Source of the DNA: Mycolicibacterium sp. CBMA 247
GTDB lineage: Bacteria; Actinomycetota; Actinomycetes; Mycobacteriales; Mycobacteriaceae
Length of the DNA: 64,000 bases
Direction of reading: 5' to 3'
NCBI RefSeq assembly: GCF_009729095.1
Contig: NZ_VTGX01000001.1
Location: forward strand, 2,232,001 to 2,296,000
Numbering within the stretch: position 1 is the stretch's first letter; each line of letters starts with the position of its first letter. Positions 62,352 to 64,000 of the stretch are shown one piece after another. The position numbers were made by a program, and so were the translations under genes. Under the pieces are notes generated by a model. That model was not told the origin of the DNA and made no database searches. It was given only the letters and a program-made list of their open reading frames with translations.

Positions 62352-63218
62352 CTAGAGCGAGGGTTGACCGGCGTCCTCAGGGAACTGCATCGCGACCCGC
62401 GCGAGGGTGCCGCCATCAGCGGAAGCGAGGACCACCCCCGAGGTGTACGCCGCATCATCGGAGACTAGGAACAGTGCAGTCTTGGCGTTGTCGAGCAGCG
62501 AGGGCGCCCGGTCCAACTTGAGCGGGATCGGTGTGATGCCCTTGTCCCAAGCTCCAGCGGATTCCTCATAAGACTTTCCGACAACCGGGGAGCCGTGCTC
62601 CATCAAGAAGTTGGGCGACATGCCGTGGGTCGGCGCGATCGCGTTGACCCGAATTCCCCACTTGCCGAGATCCAACGACAGAGACCGCACCATGCCGTTG
62701 ACACCCGCTTTGGTCGCCGCGTATGGGGCGATGCTGTGGTACGCGGCAAATGACGCGGCAGACGAAGTGATCAATATGGATCCACCACCGTTGTCGCGCA
62801 ACGGTTTTACCGAGTGCTTCGCACACAGGAAAGGTCCGGTGAGATTTGTGTTGACGACGCGAAACCAATCATCGACGGGGAAGTCTTCAAAGGCGAGGAC
62901 CTCGCCGCCGGCGACCGTGGGCACCCCGCCGCGCGAAACGACTCCAGCGTTGGCCCACATGATGTCGAGCTTGCCGTAAGTGTCGAGAGCGGTCTGGACG
63001 GTGCGGATGACGTCATCTTCGTTGCCGGTGTCGGCCTGAACCGCCACTGCATGACCGCCGTTCGCGGTGATCAACTTGACCGTCGCCTCGGCGCGATCAC
63101 CAAGGATATCCATCACGACAACCTTGGCACCTTCGGCCGAGAACAGCTGAGATGCCTCCCGGCCCAGACCTGAACCGGCACCGGTGATGATGGCGACTTT
63201 GCCGTCGAGTCTTCCCAC
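62352..63218 (-). CDS. Short-chain dehydrogenase/reductase
   Basis: 288 residues. TGAGSGLG, WANAGVVSRGG (an unusual WANAG in place of NNAG), catalytic Ser in SILITSSAAS, YAATK and VNAIAPTHGMSPNFLMEHG. The end VVLASADGG is typical. An insert of about 15 residues after VSRGG (PTVAGGEVLAFEDFP) recalls mycobacterial SDRs that act on steroid-like or terpenoid alcohols. It lies 36 bp upstream of the ferredoxin gene in the same transcript. Confidence 0.88.
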   Translation of the reverse strand: MGRLDGKVAIITGAGSGLGREASQLFSAEGAKVVVMDILGDRAEATVKLITANGGHAVAVQADTGNEDDVIRTVQTALDTYGKLDIMWANAGVVSRGGVPTVAGGEVLAFEDFPVDDWFRVVNTNLTGPFLCAKHSVKPLRDNGGGSILITSSAASFAAYHSIAPYAATKAGVNGMVRSLSLDLGKWGIRVNAIAPTHGMSPNFLMEHGSPVVGKSYEESAGAWDKGITPIPLKLDRAPSLLDNAKTALFLVSDDAAYTSGVVLASADGGTLARVAMQFPEDAGQPSL

Positions 63219-63273
63219 GGTTTCTACCTCCTCAGCGAAATCACAATCGGGCCGCCAGCAGCGTCCCCATTAT

Positions 63274-63286
63274 CTATAAGCTATAG
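63274..63286. promoter_or_regulatory. Palindrome upstream of the SDR gene
   Basis: CTATA-AGC-TATAG, about 55 bp before the SDR start at 63218, in an AT-rich patch that could include the -10 region. It is a likely operator or promoter element. Confidence 0.45.
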
Positions 63287-63336
63287 GTTTGAGGGTGTGA
63301 TGTCAACCCTGTCGGTCAACCAATGCGGCAGCCGCC

Positions 63337-63822
63337 TCAGCAGCCGGGGCCAGCCCTCGGGCCTTCGAACGAAGACCCACAATCTCGTGGATCTGCCGAC
63401 AGCGGTAATTCGTCACGCGGTGTGAATACGGGGATGACTTCTCCGTCGCCGCGACCTGAACGCAGGTAGCGCACGGTTACCTCAAGTCCCGCCCGCAGCC
63501 TATCGGGGTTTGCGGTGACGATGCGCACGATGAGCCATGGCCCCTCGGCCAATTCGACGATGGCGCTGATGTAAGGGACCGAGGCGAGCAATGCCGGCAG
63601 CGGTGCCCGGTGAACGATGCTCCAGCTGATCAGCGTCGCCTCACCCGAAGCGACGAAAGGCTCTAGGCCACCGGACCCTGTCTGCGGGTCGGTGCGGGCC
63701 TCGGGAGCCAGGATCATTCCCGACTGGGGGGCGCGTTTAACCAGCAGTTCACCGCGGGCCGCCGCGTCGAAGAAAGCCGCGCTGGCGGTATCGCGGTCGA
63801 CCGGAGGAAGTGTCGCGTTCAC
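63337..63822 (-). CDS. DUF35/OB-fold thiolase partner, zinc ribbon lost
   Basis: 161 residues from GTG 63822, overlapping the thiolase gene in a GTGA arrangement. The OB-fold part is clear (ATLISWSIVHRAPLPALLAS, YISAIVELAEGPWLIVRI). The N-terminal rubredoxin-like zinc ribbon should have two Cys pairs, but the equivalent region APQSGMILAPEARTDPQTGS has none. DUF35 proteins form complexes with thiolase-like enzymes in sterol side-chain degradation. Confidence 0.82.
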   Translation of the reverse strand: MNATLPPVDRDTASAAFFDAAARGELLVKRAPQSGMILAPEARTDPQTGSGGLEPFVASGEATLISWSIVHRAPLPALLASVPYISAIVELAEGPWLIVRIVTANPDRLRAGLEVTVRYLRSGRGDGEVIPVFTPRDELPLSADPRDCGSSFEGPRAGPGC

Positions 63823-64000
63823 GCTGCCGCCTTCCTGCGGCGGTGGGGACTGAGCACCAGCGTCGAATGATGCTCGAATATCCCGCCATTGCCACTGACC
63901 AACAGAATGTCGTTACGTGGCGCTTGCCGCTCCCCGCCATCGCCGCGGGCTTGGATGATGGCCTCCGACAAGGGTGTCATGCCCCACATGTAGTAAGCCG
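63819..64000 (-). CDS. Thiolase-like protein, C-terminal part only
   Basis: The minus-strand frame runs off the right edge: YYMWGMTPLSEAIIQARGDG, then LLVSGNGGIFEHHSTLVLSP ending HRRRKAAA. This matches the C-terminus of thiolase-like proteins paired with DUF35 genes (the GNGG strand and the TLVL ending). Only about 60 residues are visible, so the active-site Cys cannot be checked. Confidence 0.7.
   Translation of the reverse strand, partial: AYYMWGMTPLSEAIIQARGDGGERQAPRNDILLVSGNGGIFEHHSTLVLSPHRRRKAAA

Overview
The window is high-GC actinobacterial DNA and almost certainly comes from a Mycobacterium or Mycolicibacterium-type organism. The evidence is a complete yrbEA-yrbEB-mceA-F operon followed by Mce-associated and small exported proteins, a GjpA-like exported protein, an MmpS-like protein, 3Fe-4S ferredoxins beside P450 genes, and many GTG starts. 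No rRNA, tRNA or CRISPR array was recognised. The region reads as an accessory catabolic and transport island built from regulated cassettes, separated by insertion-sequence debris.

Layout. 1-8 kb: an IS21-type istA remnant, a PucR-like regulator divergent from a Baeyer-Villiger-type monooxygenase, then a run of saccharopine-dehydrogenase-like protein, membrane-anchored alpha/beta hydrolase, second saccharopine-dehydrogenase-like protein and PaaX-like regulator. 8-11.9 kb: small membrane and exported proteins, an IS481-family fragment, a TetR regulator and a duplicated 156-bp piece of a hydrolase gene that lies intact at 24.8 kb. 11.9-19.3 kb: a GntR/UTRA regulator divergent from an ABC importer (ATPase, lipoprotein, two permeases) and a phosphotriesterase-family hydrolase, linked by a shared palindrome (CATAC-N3-GTATG). 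19.3-24.9 kb: an IS110 remnant, a GjpA-like exported protein, a 783-bp non-autonomous IS21-like element carrying a small secreted repeat protein, a LysE exporter and an alpha/beta hydrolase. 24.9-31.7 kb: a gamma-glutamylation (Puu-like) amine catabolic operon with a divergent GntR/FadR regulator and a clear operator.

33-37 kb: a carbon-nitrogen hydrolase, APC permease, TetR regulator and isonitrile-hydratase-like protein, possibly a pathway for an isonitrile or N-substituted formamide. 37-39.2 kb: a coupled pair encoding a LysM/repeat protein and a putative metalloprotease. 39.3-43.7 kb: a P450 remnant, paired IS21-like terminal motifs, a PDR-type oxygenase reductase, ferredoxin, SDR and HSL-type esterase. 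44-55 kb: the mce operon on the minus strand, with 1-4 nt overlaps between most mce genes. 55-64 kb: a P450, a TetR regulator and a minus-strand catabolic run of acyl-CoA ligase, GNAT protein, Rieske protein, ferredoxin, SDR, DUF35-type protein and the 3' end of a thiolase. Mce importer, P450 and this run together suggest uptake and breakdown of a hydrophobic sterol- or terpenoid-like substrate (inference).

The strongest unexpected signal is the 783-bp element at 22346-23128. It has 27-bp inverted ends matching at 24 positions, a perfect 5-bp direct repeat (ACAGC) on both sides, IS21-style multiple subterminal repeats and no transposase; its only clear gene encodes an exported two-repeat protein. 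Other notable points are the GntR operator set, a start-codon-spanning hairpin before a TetR gene, a Rieske protein without its usual iron ligands, a P450 with His in the I-helix acid position, and paired NAD(P)-domain paralogues of which one has lost its glycine motif.
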